Below, in pieces: positions 25,777-34,040 of a stretch of 64,000 nucleotides of DNA. Position 1 is the first letter of the stretch. The number at the start of each line of letters is the position of its first letter. Source of the DNA: Vibrio sonorensis (lineage in GTDB: Bacteria; Pseudomonadota; Gammaproteobacteria; Enterobacterales; Vibrionaceae); contig NZ_LJJE01000129.1 of NCBI RefSeq assembly GCF_001854765.1, forward strand, positions 33,741-97,740, read 5' to 3'. Position numbers and translations under genes: made by a program. Below the pieces are notes generated by a model. The model made no database searches. It saw only the letters and a program-made list of their open reading frames with translations, and had not been told where the DNA came from.

Positions 25777-26226
25777 TTATTCGAAGTAACTGCAGGTCAT
25801 GATAACGGCGTTCTCTTTGCCGTTTTCAGTGGGATAGTAGTTTACTCGTACATCTATCTGATTGAATCCACACGACTCATAAAGCGCAATCGCCCTGCGG
25901 TTACTCTCTCTCACTTCCAACCAAGCGCTTTCCGCATCGGCCTGCTGACACATAGCCAAAAAGGCCTCCATCAGCTTATGCCCATATCCGCTCCCCTGAT
26001 AAGAGGGGGAAACAGCAATATTCAGCAACGTCACCTCTCCGACGATATTTTGGGCATAGAAGTAACCTATCACTTGCTCATCTAACAACAAGACTCGGTG
26101 GCAAGCTCCCCTGCTATCTAGTTGAGACAACAAGTGACGAGACCACGGATGGCTATGAGCCGCGTTTTCAATCTCAACAATACTTGTAAGATGAGCTTCT
26201 AAAGTGTTGGTTATTGTTAGATTCAT
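25777..26226 (-). CDS. rimI: RimI, ribosomal protein S18 N-acetyltransferase
   Basis: A 149-residue GNAT enzyme acetylating the N-terminus of S18. The acetyl-CoA loop (SPSYQGSGYGHKLMEAF), WLEVRESNRRAIALYESCGF and the RVNYYPTENGKENAVIM tail are typical of RimI. I start at ATG 26226, which overlaps the holD stop as ATGA, rather than at 26250, so translation is coupled to holD. The holD-rimI pair is as in E. coli. Confidence 0.93.
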   Translation of the reverse strand: MNLTITNTLEAHLTSIVEIENAAHSHPWSRHLLSQLDSRGACHRVLLLDEQVIGYFYAQNIVGEVTLLNIAVSPSYQGSGYGHKLMEAFLAMCQQADAESAWLEVRESNRRAIALYESCGFNQIDVRVNYYPTENGKENAVIMTCSYFE

Positions 26227-26624
26227 AGCTTTGCTCTGATCTGTTGCCATAGCGCTCGCTTCTCTTGCTGATTATTAGCTAATTCGGTCAGAGAAGGAGA
26301 AGAGACGAGATGCGTAGTAAAAGGCAACTCGACACTTTCACAACCACAAAACCAAACCCAAGAAAGGCTCGGTTCGGCGATTTGCGACAGTTGCTCAGGC
26401 GCAATCACACGAACTTGAGGCAGTGTCAAAGCCATCGCTTTAACAATATTATCTAACAGAGGAACAGTATCGCCTTGGGGAGCAGCGGGGGTCACAAGTA
26501 AGAGCTCACACTCACTATCGAGTTCAATCTTAGCTTGCTGATAGCCTTCTAATCTTTGAGGATGAATCAATTGATAACAATCGATCCCCATTTCATTTAG
26601 ATAGGTAGAATCTCGGTTAGACAT
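26223..26624 (-). CDS. holD: DNA polymerase III psi subunit
   Basis: 133 residues. The N-terminal MSNRDSTYLNEMGIDCYQL and the WVWFCGCE and ALWQQI segments resemble HolD, which links the clamp loader (through chi) to SSB. HolD is fast-evolving, but its position immediately before rimI with a four-base overlap supports the call. Confidence 0.88.
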   Translation of the reverse strand: MSNRDSTYLNEMGIDCYQLIHPQRLEGYQQAKIELDSECELLLVTPAAPQGDTVPLLDNIVKAMALTLPQVRVIAPEQLSQIAEPSLSWVWFCGCESVELPFTTHLVSSPSLTELANNQQEKRALWQQIRAKL

Positions 26625-26720
26625 AAAAACACATCACAGTTAGAACTTGAGTAATGCTAACAAAGTCGTGTCTTTGCTGCTACGGATAAATCGCTCCGCA
26701 ACAGCACGGCAGACGCGGTA

Positions 26721-27224
26721 TTACAGTTGGTCAAACTCAGGGCAGTAGCCAATGCGGCCTTTAACACCATCCAAGTTCGCGCCCGTTAGATCGACAACTT
26801 GGAAAATCCCTTCAGGCAACGACCATTTGGTATCCAATTGATACGCACTAGCAGATTCAAATCCAAATCGTCCATAGTAAGCAGGATCGCCAACAACCAC
26901 GCAAACCGGATATCCAAACTCACGCAGTGAAGCAAAACCTTCTTCTATCAGTTTTTGTCCTATGCCTTTATTGCGGTACTCTTCTTTCACGGCAAGTGGC
27001 GCAAGGCCTTGCCAACTGGTTTCTTCACCGTTAAGCGTCACCGGGCTAAACATAACGTGCCCAATCACTTCGCCCTCATCAGTACAAGCCACTAAAGACA
27101 AAGTGAGATTTCCATTCTCTCGCAGACGCATCACTAGCTCTGCTTCAGCTTCAGTTTCAAAAGCAGACTTAACCAGTTGGTCAATGACCAAAATATCAGC
27201 CGGCGCTTCAGTTCGTAATAGCAT
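26721..27224 (-). CDS. yhbS: YhbS-like GNAT acetyltransferase
   Basis: A 167-residue GNAT protein beginning MLLRTEAPADILVIDQLVKS. The acetyl-CoA loop is KEEYRNKGIGQKLIEEGFASL, followed by VVVGDPAYYGRFGF, the hallmark of the YhbS subfamily. It sits next to ubiT, as E. coli yhbS is next to yhbT. The substrate is not known. Confidence 0.85.
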   Translation of the reverse strand: MLLRTEAPADILVIDQLVKSAFETEAEAELVMRLRENGNLTLSLVACTDEGEVIGHVMFSPVTLNGEETSWQGLAPLAVKEEYRNKGIGQKLIEEGFASLREFGYPVCVVVGDPAYYGRFGFESASAYQLDTKWSLPEGIFQVVDLTGANLDGVKGRIGYCPEFDQL

Positions 27225-27291
27225 TTACAACCTCATTATCTGTTTGAGAGGAATTGTATATAAGTTGTTGCCTTTAAGCTACGCTTGCGTC

Positions 27292-27831
27292 CTAGCTCTC
27301 AGAAAGTGCGACTCTATTTGTCTCTGATGGAATTATCTCAGGAGTTTCGGTTAATCCTTTTTGGACAAAATCAGCAAGTTGGTCAAGTAATACCTTAAGC
27401 GCTTTAGGCAAAACGTCTAGGTCTACGCTGTCCATCAAGTTCTTAACTTCTAAGCCGAGTTCCGTATCCCCTTCGATAGAAAGACGGCGCTGGAAAAATA
27501 GCGTATCGGGATCTTCTTTGCGGCCTGCAATCAACACCAAATCATTTAAGTTACCACTGAATGAAACATCTTCAACTTGAGGTCGTTCTGCTACCACTAG
27601 CTTTTCATCTTGATAGCTGATATACCACCTTAGTTGCATATCTTTCACTTCAATTTTCAACCACTTGTCTTCAAGAAACTCAAAGTCGCCATCCTCTAAT
27701 GCCTCTGAGAACACGGTTTTCAGTCCTTCCAACAAGGCTTTTTTTTGAACAAACTGAGGCAATAAGTGGACTGGAGGTCTCAAAATTGATGCCGCGTTTT
27801 CAACTAATTGATTGCGTATCTTGTTAATCAC
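27292..27831 (-). CDS. ubiT: UbiT, SCP2-domain factor for anaerobic ubiquinone synthesis
   Basis: A 179-residue protein with an SCP2 (sterol carrier) lipid-binding domain (FLEDKWLKIEVKDMQLRWYI, then FSGNLNDLVLIAGRKEDPDTLFFQRRL). It matches YhbT/UbiT, which with UbiU and UbiV allows oxygen-independent ubiquinone production, presumably by holding the prenylated precursor. The start is GTG at 27831, with GGA eight bases upstream. ubiUV lies beyond rocS, about 2.4 kb away. Confidence 0.88.
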   Translation of the reverse strand: MINKIRNQLVENAASILRPPVHLLPQFVQKKALLEGLKTVFSEALEDGDFEFLEDKWLKIEVKDMQLRWYISYQDEKLVVAERPQVEDVSFSGNLNDLVLIAGRKEDPDTLFFQRRLSIEGDTELGLEVKNLMDSVDLDVLPKALKVLLDQLADFVQKGLTETPEIIPSETNRVALSES

Positions 27832-27894
27832 GAGCGTTATCCGTTAATTTGTACACAGAATTGCTCATCATACGGAAAGTGATAAGAGTGAACC

Positions 27895-27908
27895 CTGTTG
27901 TGCATCAA
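27895..27908. promoter_or_regulatory. Weak FNR-like site before ubiT
   Basis: CTGTTGTGCATCAA matches the FNR box TTGAT-N4-ATCAA in 8 of 10 positions, with one half perfect. It lies 64-77 bases before the ubiT start. Confidence 0.25.
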
Positions 27909-28028
27909 TAAACCTTTAGATGCCTTCAAGCCTTTTATCTATCTGCAATCGCAGTTATAGTTAGTGCATTACATGCCCTAAATTCGCTTCCAGTTGATAT
28001 TGCTTCTTGAAGACTTGGTAGAACTTTG

Positions 28029-30071
28029 ATGCCTTCACAATCACTACAGCGCTGGTTTGCAAAAATGACGGCTAAAAGCCCATTCTTTTTTGCAATCTTA
28101 GATGACCAACACAACTATATCGTGGTCAATGAACGCTATTGTGATGTAGCAGGACTCACTGCCAATGAACTTATCGGTATGAACGATAGCCAAGTGTTTG
28201 GCGAGCACTATTACCATCACCTCAAACCTTATTATCACCGAGCTTTTGAAGGTGAAAACATTGAAGCGGAAATTACGCTCAATGAAATCGATCTCGAAAC
28301 GAGCCTGCACTTTTCCGTCTCTTCCATTGACGATGACAACAACACTCGACACATCGTATTCCAAGCCGTAGACACTTCAGAAAAGCAGCTTTTAACCCGC
28401 TCTTTAGAAGAGTCTGAAGGCAAGTATTCTACGCTGGCAAAACTCTTGCCCGATGGATTAATGCTGATTGAAGATGACTACATCTTGTCCGCAAATCCAT
28501 CTGCGGTCCGATTGCTGGGGTTTGAGTCAGTGGGCGATCTGCTAGGTGAAGAGATGTCGAGCCTGTTTATCGATGAAAACTCTAAACTGGTTTTTGAAGA
28601 TACCTTAAGCGAACAGCTCACCAAGGCACCGCTGGTTTGCTTAACGGGCCCTAAGTGTGGTTTTGAAAGGAAGGTACGCCTTCACGCTCACGATACCCAA
28701 AATTTGGGTAATAGAAGCCAATTGCTGCTGATTCAAGACGCTGACGACGCCCCAAAACCACTTTCGGAAAAAGCCACTCAAGAAGATGCGCATATCGATT
28801 CGTTGACCGGGCATTACAATCGCCACGGGTTCACCAAGCGACTAGAGCAGTTGATACACAACGAAACCCCGCTATTGCTGCTCTATCTGGATATCGATAA
28901 CTTCAAAAACATCAATGATTCATTGGGCCACCACATTGGTGACAAAGTGATCAAAGAAGTCTCTTCAAGGCTAAAACGCCTATTACCGCCCAGAGCAGTA
29001 CTGGGGCATTTGGGTGGTGATGAGTTTGGGTTGATCCTTCCTGAACCAGATAACACGCGTATGGCGGAAATGTTATCCGACCGTATTATTTCACTGATCA
29101 ATCAGCCTTTTGATCTTCACCATTTCAGCAAGCGTCTCGCGTGCTCTATCGGCAGTGTCACTTATCCCGGGGACGGCAACGACGCCAGAATACTACTGCA
29201 AAACGCCGATACCGCAATGTATGAGGCCAAAGACCGCGGCCGAAATCGTTTGATTAAATTTAACGATCAAATGAACAAAGAAGCACGTATGCGTTTGTGG
29301 CTTGAGATAGAACTGCAAAAAGCCTTACAGCAAAACGGTCTAGAAGTCTGGTATCAACCAAAAGTAAACGCGCGCGACTTTAGTATCAACGGCGCCGAAG
29401 CTCTGATCCGTTGGAAACACCCAGTGGAAGGTTATATCAGCCCAGGGGCCTTTATTCCCGTCGCAGAAAAGGCCGGTTTGATTGAGCACCTTGGTCGCGT
29501 AGTGATGCGAGAGGTTTTTGCTACAGTGAAACGCTGGAAACTCCAAGGTATCCTACCAGGTAGAGTGGCGATTAACCTATCACCAGAACAGTTTGGTAAT
29601 CCAAAGCTTATCGACTACATGGAAAAGCTATTGAGAACCACTGAACTCGACCCTTCCTGTATTACCTTCGAGTTAACAGAAAGTGCAGTGATGAGTGATA
29701 GTGACCACACTATTCAAATGCTCAACGCCATTAAAAAGCTGGGCTTCTCCCTTTCTATCGATGATTTTGGAACTGGTTATTCATCGCTTTCCTACTTAGC
29801 TCGCTTTCCTATTGATGAGCTTAAAATAGATCGCGCATTTATCACGGATATCGACACCTTGCCAAAACAGGTGACCGTGATTGAAAACATCATCAATTTG
29901 GGTAAATCTCTTAACATTAGCGTCGTTGCCGAAGGGGTGGAAACTCAGCAGCAAGCCACTTTGCTGTCAAACCTCAACTGCCACTCTATTCAAGGCTTCC
30001 ATTTCTATCGTCCACAGCCCAAACAAGACGTAGAAGAGCTGTTTGCCCAAAACCGTCGTCACAAAGCCTGA
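28029..30071 (+). CDS. rocS: RocS-like PAS-PAS-GGDEF-EAL protein
   Basis: A 680-residue soluble protein. PAS domain at about 10-115 (FFAILDDQHNYIVVNERYCDVAG), a second PAS at about 130-235, GGDEF at about 255-415 (LGGDEFGLIL near 327), EAL at about 430-675 (AEALIRWKH near 455, SIDDFGTGYSS, VAEGVE). Both catalytic signatures are complete. The place between ubiT and ubiUV matches V. cholerae RocS, a c-di-GMP phosphodiesterase controlling biofilm and motility. The name rests on this synteny. I use ATG 28029 rather than the overlapping TTG at 28026. The ribosome-binding site is weak. Confidence 0.85.
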   Translation: MPSQSLQRWFAKMTAKSPFFFAILDDQHNYIVVNERYCDVAGLTANELIGMNDSQVFGEHYYHHLKPYYHRAFEGENIEAEITLNEIDLETSLHFSVSSIDDDNNTRHIVFQAVDTSEKQLLTRSLEESEGKYSTLAKLLPDGLMLIEDDYILSANPSAVRLLGFESVGDLLGEEMSSLFIDENSKLVFEDTLSEQLTKAPLVCLTGPKCGFERKVRLHAHDTQNLGNRSQLLLIQDADDAPKPLSEKATQEDAHIDSLTGHYNRHGFTKRLEQLIHNETPLLLLYLDIDNFKNINDSLGHHIGDKVIKEVSSRLKRLLPPRAVLGHLGGDEFGLILPEPDNTRMAEMLSDRIISLINQPFDLHHFSKRLACSIGSVTYPGDGNDARILLQNADTAMYEAKDRGRNRLIKFNDQMNKEARMRLWLEIELQKALQQNGLEVWYQPKVNARDFSINGAEALIRWKHPVEGYISPGAFIPVAEKAGLIEHLGRVVMREVFATVKRWKLQGILPGRVAINLSPEQFGNPKLIDYMEKLLRTTELDPSCITFELTESAVMSDSDHTIQMLNAIKKLGFSLSIDDFGTGYSSLSYLARFPIDELKIDRAFITDIDTLPKQVTVIENIINLGKSLNISVVAEGVETQQQATLLSNLNCHSIQGFHFYRPQPKQDVEELFAQNRRHKA

Positions 30072-30144
30072 TCAACCAATCACAGCGCATTACAACCCTG
30101 TTATATCTAACCGAAACCTGCCTCACATCAATTCAGTCGTTCAC

Positions 30145-30170
30145 AATTGTTCATAAAATGCAGAACAATT
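30145..30170. promoter_or_regulatory. Inverted repeat before ubiUV
   Basis: AATTGTTC and GAACAATT, eight-base perfect arms ten bases apart, end 27 bases before the ubiU start. It is a likely operator overlapping the promoter, but the regulator is unknown. Confidence 0.45.
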
Positions 30171-30196
30171 TTGACAATAATAAATGGTAACGCGCA

Positions 30197-31210
30197 ATGG
30201 AACTACTTTGCCCTGCTGGTAACTTACCTGCGTTAAAAACCGCGATTGATTGTGGCGCAGATGCTGTGTATATCGGCTTTAAAGACGATACCAATGCTCG
30301 CCACTTTGCTGGACTTAATTTCACTGGAAAAAAACTCGATAAAGCCGTTCAATACGTGCACGATAAAAACAAAAAGCTACACGTGGCACTCAATACCTTT
30401 GCCCATCCAGACGGGTTTGAACGCTGGACGCAAGCTGTCGACCGCGCCGCTGATTTGGGGATAGATGCTCTAATCGTCGCAGATATCGCTGTACTGGAAT
30501 ACGCCAGTAACCGCTACCCAGATTTAGAACTTCACTTGTCGGTACAAGCTTCGGCGACAAACGCCGCTGCGGTCGACTTTTACTATCAGAACTTCAATGT
30601 CAAACGCGTGGTCTTGCCACGGGTGCTCTCTATTCACCAAGTAAAGCAGTTATCTCGAAATATACCTCAAGGCGTTGAGCTCGAAGTCTTCGCTTTTGGC
30701 AGTCTTTGCATAATGGCGGAAGGACGATGCTACCTCTCTTCGTATATGACAGGTGAATCTCCTAATACCGTCGGCGCGTGTTCTCCTGCCAAATTTGTAC
30801 GTTGGCAAGAAACCGAGCAAGGGCTTGAATCTAGGCTTAACGATATACTTATCGATCGATACCAACATGGAGAAAATGCAGGTTACCCAACCTTGTGTAA
30901 AGGCCGCTTTATTGCGGAAATCGACGATAGCAAAAAACGCTATCACGCACTAGAAGAGCCCACCAGCCTTAATACGTTATCCCTATTGCCCGAGCTATTC
31001 GCCGCTAATGTCGCATCGGTAAAAATCGAAGGTCGTCAACGCAGCCCTGCCTATGTCGAACAAGTTACCCGCACTTGGCGCGCCGCTATCGATCGCTATC
31101 AAGCCTCTCCACAACAGTACTCGGTGGAACCAGCTTGGGATCAAGCTTTAGCCAATGTGTCTGAAGGCACGCAAACGACTCTCGGTGCTTATCACCGCAA
31201 ATGGCAATAA
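30197..31210 (+). CDS. ubiU: UbiU, U32-family protein for anaerobic ubiquinone hydroxylation
   Basis: 337 residues beginning MELLCPAGNLPALKTAIDCG. The four cysteines known to hold the 4Fe-4S cluster in E. coli UbiU are recognisable in GSLCIMAEGRCYLSSYMTG, TVGACSPAKF and TLCKGRF. It works as a heterodimer with UbiV, hydroxylating the ubiquinone ring without oxygen (prephenate is the oxygen donor in E. coli). It is older annotated as peptidase U32. ubiV follows after 12 bases. Confidence 0.93.
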   Translation: MELLCPAGNLPALKTAIDCGADAVYIGFKDDTNARHFAGLNFTGKKLDKAVQYVHDKNKKLHVALNTFAHPDGFERWTQAVDRAADLGIDALIVADIAVLEYASNRYPDLELHLSVQASATNAAAVDFYYQNFNVKRVVLPRVLSIHQVKQLSRNIPQGVELEVFAFGSLCIMAEGRCYLSSYMTGESPNTVGACSPAKFVRWQETEQGLESRLNDILIDRYQHGENAGYPTLCKGRFIAEIDDSKKRYHALEEPTSLNTLSLLPELFAANVASVKIEGRQRSPAYVEQVTRTWRAAIDRYQASPQQYSVEPAWDQALANVSEGTQTTLGAYHRKWQ

Positions 31211-31222
31211 AGGAATAACAGC

Positions 31223-32095
31223 ATGAAATACGCATTGGGCCCCCTGCTTTATTTCTGGCCAAAGCAAGATGTGGAAAAGTTTTATCAACAAGCAAGCGAA
31301 AGCAGCGCGGAGATTGTTTATCTCGGGGAAAGTGTTTGCTCTAAACGCAGAGAACTCAAGCCCGCTCATTGGATGGCAATCGCTAAAGAGCTAGCCGCTT
31401 CGGGTAAGCAAGTGGTGTTATCGACCATGGCGCTATTGGAAGCACCAAGTGAAGTCAACGTGATGAAGAAGTACATAGATAACGGTGACTTTGCCATTGA
31501 AGCGAATGACGTTTCAGCCATTCAGCTCGCCAGTGACAAACGCGTCCCCTTTGTTGTTGGTCCCGCAGTGAACACTTACAATGCCCACACTTTGAAGCTG
31601 TTTGCCAATAAAGGGATGATCCGCTGGTGTATGCCTGTAGAGCTTTCCCGCGATTGGTTAGTTAAGACTTTAGAGCAATGTGACACATTGGGTATTCGAA
31701 AACAGTTTGATATTGAAGTCTTTAGCCATGGATATTTACCCTTGGCTTATTCCGCTCGCTGCTTTACAGCGCGCGCAGAAAACAAAGCTAAAGATGACTG
31801 CGAAACCTGTTGTATTAAATACCCCACTGGTATCCAAGTCAGTAGCCAAGAAGGGCAAGAAGTATTTAACCTAAACGGCATCCAAACTCAGTCCGGTTAC
31901 TGTTACAACCTGATCAACGATCTTCCTTCCATGAAAGAGCTTGTCGATGTCGTTCGTCTCAGCCCACTTGGCTTAGAAACGTTCCAACACTTAGAGCAGT
32001 TTAGAGCCAACGAGCACGGGCAAAGCCCACGTATCGAACTAGACAGACAGTGTAACGGATACTGGCACCGAGTCGCTGGTTTAGAAATCAAATAG
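31223..32095 (+). CDS. ubiV: UbiV, partner of UbiU
   Basis: 290 residues beginning MKYALGPLLYFWPKQDVEKF. The cluster cysteines appear as ESVCSKRR near residue 39, SARCF and DDCETCCIKYP near 180-195, the pattern reported for E. coli UbiV. It forms the iron-sulfur heterodimer with UbiU. It is the second gene of the operon and is followed by an intrinsic terminator. Confidence 0.93.
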   Translation: MKYALGPLLYFWPKQDVEKFYQQASESSAEIVYLGESVCSKRRELKPAHWMAIAKELAASGKQVVLSTMALLEAPSEVNVMKKYIDNGDFAIEANDVSAIQLASDKRVPFVVGPAVNTYNAHTLKLFANKGMIRWCMPVELSRDWLVKTLEQCDTLGIRKQFDIEVFSHGYLPLAYSARCFTARAENKAKDDCETCCIKYPTGIQVSSQEGQEVFNLNGIQTQSGYCYNLINDLPSMKELVDVVRLSPLGLETFQHLEQFRANEHGQSPRIELDRQCNGYWHRVAGLEIK

Positions 32096-32100
32096 AATGA

Positions 32101-32130
32101 AGGGTTGCCATTGGCAACCCTTACTTTTTT
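32101..32130 (+). terminator. Intrinsic terminator of ubiUV
   Basis: AGGGTTGCC pairs with GGCAACCCT around ATT, followed by TAC and six T. The T run reaches the stop codon of the convergent MATE gene. Confidence 0.88.
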
Positions 32131-33460
32131 AAGATGGCTGTAATTGAAGTGCCCGATGCTTTTTAGCATCACGAGCCATCATAACTAGAACCACTAAAGT
32201 TAAGGCTATATTTGATAATGGATACGCAATCCAAATCCCCGTGACACCAAATAACTGCGGCATGATGTAAAGAAATGGCAGTTGAACCAACATGTTACCG
32301 ATACTGACAAACAGTGCTTTTCTACCCAACCCAATTGCCTGATAGTAAGCAGCAGCAACAACTAAGAACCCATCGAGAAACAAAGCAAACATATGCAATC
32401 GTATTGCCGTGACCGTCCCTGCAAGAAGTTCAGGATCGGAAGAGTTAAACACAGAGACGAGTTCAACAGGAAATAGGTTCAAGGTAACTATAAATGCGAT
32501 GCCTAACCCCACTACACTTCCCATCGACAGTTTTAGTAGCTTAGAGACATTTTCGTTGTTTTTGGCACCATATTGATAGCTAATAAGAGGCTGAGCGCCG
32601 CTTGCTACCCCCTCTGCAACAAAATAGTAAACGGTGACTATGTACCCCAAGATAGCATAGGCACCAACCAACACTGTGCTGCCGTACTTCACCAACAAAG
32701 CGTTGTGTATCCCTACCATTACCGAACCGTAGGCATACATAAAAAAGCTAGCTAAACCGATGGAAAATATTTGCGGTATTGCAGATAGCTTAAAACGCAG
32801 GTCTTGAGTCCCTAAACGTTCATTAGCGAGAGGAGAGAAAAAGTAACCAACCCCCAACAACATAACCACACATTGTGAAATTGCTGTCGCCAGTGCAGCT
32901 CCGCGCAGCTCCCATTGCCATACGCCGATAAAAAGATAATCCAAAACAATGTTTAATACGGCTCCGACAATCATCAACAGGGTCGCAAGGTTTGGGCTGT
33001 TGTCATTTCTAAGCAGGAAAGGAACCGCAATAGAGCCCAGTGTAAACACACTGGCAAAGGTCAGTATTTCCAGATACTGCTGACCCAGTTCGAACACTCT
33101 ACCCTGCCCGTTTTGCCAACCTAAAAAGGTTTCATTTCCGAAATAGAGTATACCGGATACGACAGGGGCAACGAGAAGCAAAACCATAATACCACTGGCC
33201 AATATTTGGCGAGCTAGCGTCGGTTTTTTCTCTCCTTGCTTTATTGAAACCAGCGCTCCCGTACCCACACCGATCATCATACCGACACCGAGAACCGTTG
33301 CGATAACTGGCCATGCTAAGTTAATACCAGCCAATCCATCAGCACCGACGTAGCGCCCAATAAAAATACCATCAACCACCTGATATAAACCGCTCACTAA
33401 CATGGCAGCGACGGTCGGTATGGTGTAGTCGAAAAACTGTCTTGTTATCGATTTTTTCAT
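32129..33460 (-). CDS. MATE-family multidrug efflux transporter
   Basis: 443 residues with twelve hydrophobic helices in two homologous halves. The start MKKSITRQFFDYTIPTVAAM and the VDGIFIGRYVGADGLAGINLAWP segment are typical of MATE proteins (MepA-like branch), which export cationic drugs with sodium or protons. I choose ATG 33460 over the GTG at 33469. A MarR gene lies 63 bases upstream in the same direction, and a palindrome 17 bases before the start matches one before that gene, so drug-inducible control is likely. Confidence 0.88.
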   Translation of the reverse strand: MKKSITRQFFDYTIPTVAAMLVSGLYQVVDGIFIGRYVGADGLAGINLAWPVIATVLGVGMMIGVGTGALVSIKQGEKKPTLARQILASGIMVLLLVAPVVSGILYFGNETFLGWQNGQGRVFELGQQYLEILTFASVFTLGSIAVPFLLRNDNSPNLATLLMIVGAVLNIVLDYLFIGVWQWELRGAALATAISQCVVMLLGVGYFFSPLANERLGTQDLRFKLSAIPQIFSIGLASFFMYAYGSVMVGIHNALLVKYGSTVLVGAYAILGYIVTVYYFVAEGVASGAQPLISYQYGAKNNENVSKLLKLSMGSVVGLGIAFIVTLNLFPVELVSVFNSSDPELLAGTVTAIRLHMFALFLDGFLVVAAAYYQAIGLGRKALFVSIGNMLVQLPFLYIMPQLFGVTGIWIAYPLSNIALTLVVLVMMARDAKKHRALQLQPS

Positions 33461-33476
33461 TAATTTCACTCAAGTT

Positions 33477-33495
33477 TAGTTAGCAAGGCTAACTA
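33477..33495. promoter_or_regulatory. MarR-type operator before the MATE gene
   Basis: TAGTTAGC-AAG-GCTAACTA, a perfect palindrome with eight-base arms. An almost identical copy lies upstream of the marR gene. Confidence 0.7.
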
Positions 33496-33523
33496 TTAAA
33501 TCAAATAAAGAGTCGGGCCATTC

Positions 33524-33934
33524 CTATCGAAGTGCTTTTGCCAGCAACGCGCTGAGTATATCGCTCTCTTCCACGGTCAAAGAGCGAGAAACTTGCTGCG
33601 CAATTTCTCGATAAACTATCGCTTCAACTTCGAGAACTTCAAGCGTATGTTCCGTCACTTTTATCCGTTTAGAACGCGCATCTTCAGAACACTCCACTCG
33701 TGTTACTAGACCTTTTTTTTCCAGCCTTTTCACCATATTGCTCGCCGAGGGCTTAGACACTCGCATTTCATCGGCTAAATCCGTTAGCCTCAAAGGCTCT
33801 TTGGCAAGTTGTATCACTTTTAAATAATCGTACTCATTAAAACTAAGCTGAGAAATAGGGTCTTGATTTGCGTACTTTCGCCACGTTTTTGCAGAGAAGC
33901 GTTCGAGCATTTCCAAACTGGTATCTAACGACAT
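33524..33934 (-). CDS. MarR-family transcriptional regulator
   Basis: A 136-residue winged-helix protein. LRLTDLADEMRVSKPSASNMVKRLEKKGLVTRVECSEDARSKR spans the recognition helix and the wing (DxRxKR) of MarR proteins. It most likely represses itself and the downstream MATE pump, since a matching palindrome precedes each. The inducing ligand is unknown. Its base composition is like the neighbours', with no sign of recent transfer. Confidence 0.9.
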   Translation of the reverse strand: MSLDTSLEMLERFSAKTWRKYANQDPISQLSFNEYDYLKVIQLAKEPLRLTDLADEMRVSKPSASNMVKRLEKKGLVTRVECSEDARSKRIKVTEHTLEVLEVEAIVYREIAQQVSRSLTVEESDILSALLAKALR

Positions 33935-33946
33935 AAATCACCTATT

Positions 33947-33965
33947 TTGTTAGCCAAGCTAACTA
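33947..33965. promoter_or_regulatory. MarR-type operator before the marR gene
   Basis: TTGTTAGC-CAA-GCTAACTA, 13 bases before the marR start. It differs from the MATE-gene copy only in the second base of the left arm and in the spacer. Confidence 0.7.
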
Positions 33966-33991
33966 TATTAGCAATTTGAGTCTAATCTGCA

Positions 33992-34018
33992 ATAAAAAAA
34001 CCGCTGCGATGCAGCGGT
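33992..34018 (-). terminator. Intrinsic terminator of nlpI
   Basis: ACCGCTGC pairs with GCAGCGGT around GAT. On the minus strand it is followed by seven T. Confidence 0.88.
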
Positions 34019-34040
34019 CTTTTAGCTATTCATCCATTGG

